DNA from: Chloroflexota bacterium
Lineage (GTDB): Bacteria; Chloroflexota; Anaerolineae; VGOG01
Assembly: GCA_030615705.1 (NCBI GenBank)
Contig: JAUWYT010000031.1
Coordinates: forward strand, 1-10,092
Length of the DNA stretch: 10,092 nucleotides
Direction: 5' to 3'
Positions 8,697 through 10,092 of the stretch are shown here, one piece after another (position 1 is the first letter of the stretch; each line of letters starts with the position of its first letter). The position numbers and the translations under genes were made by a program. Under the pieces are notes generated by a model. That model was given only the letters and a program-made list of their open reading frames with translations, was not told the origin of the DNA and made no database searches.

Positions 8697-9638
8697 ATGA
8701 AGAAGATGACTGAAAAAAGACGATGTTTGTTGGTACAGAAATACCTATGGTCACCAGAAGACAACTACTACCTACTATACCCTTCAGGTGATGTCTATGA
8801 TATTTCTGCCGATGACTTCATCAACATCGACGAACATGATTTACAAAGATACCCCTGGATGAACAAAGCGATACAAGAACCCGCAATACCAACGGAATTA
8901 GACGAATCAGGTCTGCAAGAGTTCTTGAAATTAGCGAAGGGGAGAGAGCGTCTATATGTTTTTGTGAGGAGGGGCTACTATGGGCTGGTTTTAGAAGGCG
9001 CTCCACCACCACCTGTGCTACCTATACCACACAAGGAATTTAAGAGGTCGCTTAAAAATCTTAAAAGTACTGATGTGAATTTGCGTGCCCGTGCCGCCAA
9101 CACGTTATATAAACGTGGTGGCGAACTCGCTGTTAAGCCCCTTATAGAGGTACTTGAGGACACCGATCCGGATGTACGTCATTGGGCCATCGAGGCAATG
9201 GTGAAATTTGGCGATAAACGAGCTGTTGAACCTCTGATCAGGAGGCTTAAACAAGATAATGATTGGCAAAATGTATCACGCGCTGCCTATGCCCTAGGGA
9301 AAATAGGTGACAAACGAGGGGTTCCAGCACTGATTGAGGCACTTCAAGGGCCTACCTATGCTGCCCTTGAAGCATTAGGCAAGATCGGTGATAAACGAGC
9401 TGTTGAACCAATAATAAAAGCACTCAAGGACAATGATCGGGACGAATATACAAGCACTGCAATACGTAAGCGAGCTGTCGAAGTGTTGGGTGAGATTGGT
9501 GGTGAAGACGTTATTGAACCTCTTATCAAAGTTTACAAAAAGGATAGGAACAAGGGGGTGAGATTGACAGCAAGCAAAGTATTGGATAGACTAGGTCGAC
9601 GACCAAAATCTTGGAAAGAGAAGTTGTTTGGCCGATAG
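8697..9638 (+). CDS. HEAT-repeat protein with an unrecognised N-terminal domain
   Basis: This 313-residue protein starts at ATG 8697, preceded by AAGGAG at 8683-8688 with 8-base spacing. The same frame is open back to 8520, but that part is a HEPN remnant, so 8697 is preferred. Residues 1 to about 103 form a domain I do not recognise, rich in aromatic and acidic residues ([20 protein letters not shown]), ending in a PPPP turn. From about 115 to 301 there are five to six HEAT/EZ-HEAT repeats of form (A/V)-L-x-x-(I/L)-G-D-K-R-A-V-x-P-L-I-x-x-L. Such alpha solenoids act as protein-binding scaffolds. A basic tail ([13 protein letters not shown]) ends the chain. No signal peptide or membrane segment is seen. 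The gene is visibly more A+T-rich than ppdK, which suggests a separate, horizontally gained origin. Partner and role are unknown. Confidence 0.75.
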   Translation: MKKMTEKRRCLLVQKYLWSPEDNYYLLYPSGDVYDISADDFINIDEHDLQRYPWMNKAIQEPAIPTELDESGLQEFLKLAKGRERLYVFVRRGYYGLVLEGAPPPPVLPIPHKEFKRSLKNLKSTDVNLRARAANTLYKRGGELAVKPLIEVLEDTDPDVRHWAIEAMVKFGDKRAVEPLIRRLKQDNDWQNVSRAAYALGKIGDKRGVPALIEALQGPTYAALEALGKIGDKRAVEPIIKALKDNDRDEYTSTAIRKRAVEVLGEIGGEDVIEPLIKVYKKDRNKGVRLTASKVLDRLGRRPKSWKEKLFGR

Positions 9639-9967
9639 CAAGTATTGCCATCTCTACAGTCGACTTCATCAGCATCGGCGAAGAAAGGCCGATCAGGGTC
9701 TTGGAAGCCAACATAATCTACCTATTCCATTCGGCTTCGGGGGCTTAAAGGCTGCTGGCGCAGCCGGCACCGAGTGACAAGCGACCTAAGCGTGTTCTAT
9801 GAATTCGCCTAGGGGTCTACGCGGTGGCCGGCCTGGCTACGGAGTGGGGCTGCGTCACCCCTTCTGGCAGCCATGGTGTCTTTATGCTTGATAATCCTTG
9901 AGAGCAAATAAGGGATTTCGTCCGTTTCAATATAGGCGACATTGCTCAACCAAGTAGGGAGTGAGTC
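9639..9967. other. Stretch without a convincing gene
   Basis: I see no supported gene between the HEAT-protein stop and the protease start. There are small hairpins: ATCGGC (9674-9679) with GCCGAT (9688-9693), a perfect 6-bp GGCTGC/GCAGCC stem at 9750-9765, and the same hexamers again at 9848-9853 and 9867-9872. None has a T tract. A TGATAAT at 9889-9895 could be a -10 element for the next gene but has no clear -35 partner. Confidence 0.5.
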
Positions 9968-10092
9968 ATGAGCGACATCTATCTGGAACCTACTATCGCA
10001 AACATCAAGCACCCAGAACGCCAGCAAGAGGTTTCGTTTCTGGTGGATACCGGAGCTGCCAGAGCCTGGGTGTCGAAAGAGATAGCTGAGGC
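9968..10092 (+). CDS. Retropepsin-like (clan AA) aspartic protease, N-terminal part
   Basis: The ATG at 9968 with AGGGAG 6 bases upstream opens a frame running past the end of the window; 41 full codons are visible. It begins MSDIYLEPTIANIKHPERQ and then has the segment VSFLVDTGAARAWVSKEIAE. Hydrophobic-hydrophobic-D-T-G-A is the catalytic aspartate motif (Asp27) of retropepsin-like proteases, and W-V/I-S-x-x-(I/L)-A-E downstream is common in small bacterial stand-alone members of about 100-140 residues. Such proteins usually work as homodimers, each giving one aspartate. The biological substrate is unknown. The truncation is due only to the window edge. Confidence 0.72.
   Translation, partial: MSDIYLEPTIANIKHPERQQEVSFLVDTGAARAWVSKEIAE

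Noticed and set aside
9602..9748. Open frame overlapping the HEAT gene end (with TVDFISIGEERPIRVLEAN) as a gene remnant
   Set aside because: No start with a ribosome site and no family I recognise; overlaps the HEAT coding end in another frame.
9809..10027. Minus-strand 72-codon open frame over the protease start
   Set aside because: It covers the protease start region on the opposite strand; no motifs and no ribosome site of its own was evident.

Overview
The window is about 10 kb of a bacterial chromosome of moderately high G+C. It holds a housekeeping block, a row of decayed toxin-antitoxin genes and a more A+T-rich accessory tail. The order (cytidine deaminase, recO, glycyl-tRNA synthetase of the alpha/beta type, then pyruvate phosphate dikinase) resembles the cdd-era-recO-glyQ-glyS neighbourhood of Bacillota and some related or Chloroflexota-like lineages. 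The sequence alone does not fix the phylum. All recognised genes lie on the + strand.

Layout. 1-62 is the C-terminal tip of a hexapeptide-repeat (left-handed beta-helix) protein. 63-449 is cdd, closed by a convincing intrinsic terminator. A TATAAT promoter then drives a small MazG-like pyrophosphohydrolase (558-866), recO (903-1676) and a 1000-residue fused glycyl-tRNA synthetase, glyQS (1687-4689). The linker between the alpha and beta halves of glyQS is encoded by a striking repeat. It has two 32-bp arms, each of four 8-bp units, in inverted orientation, and is translated in frame.

From 4693 there is a near-consensus promoter with a perfect 10-bp palindrome in its spacer. It precedes a dead toxin-antitoxin pair: an AbrB/MazE-like antitoxin with a frameshift, and a Doc (Fic-fold) toxin with an internal deletion and a stop codon exactly where the catalytic-motif arginine should be. 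A REP-like palindromic repeat follows. Next comes an intact ppdK (5441-8116), the largest metabolic gene here. Past ppdK lies a second dead pair. It is a minimal nucleotidyltransferase (MNT) with an in-frame TAG and an altered GS motif, overlapping a HEPN gene cut off after about 37 codons. The HEPN remnant reads in frame into a separate HEAT-repeat protein (true start probably 8697). A non-coding stretch and the start of a retropepsin-like aspartic protease gene end the window.

How the genes work together. cdd and the MazG-like enzyme act on nucleotide pools, RecO in recombination repair, GlyQS in translation, and PPDK links pyruvate and PEP. The accessory part shows repeated gain and decay of small two-gene modules on both sides of ppdK. 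I found no complete new defence system. The most unusual object is the inverted 8-bp tandem repeat inside the glyQS linker.
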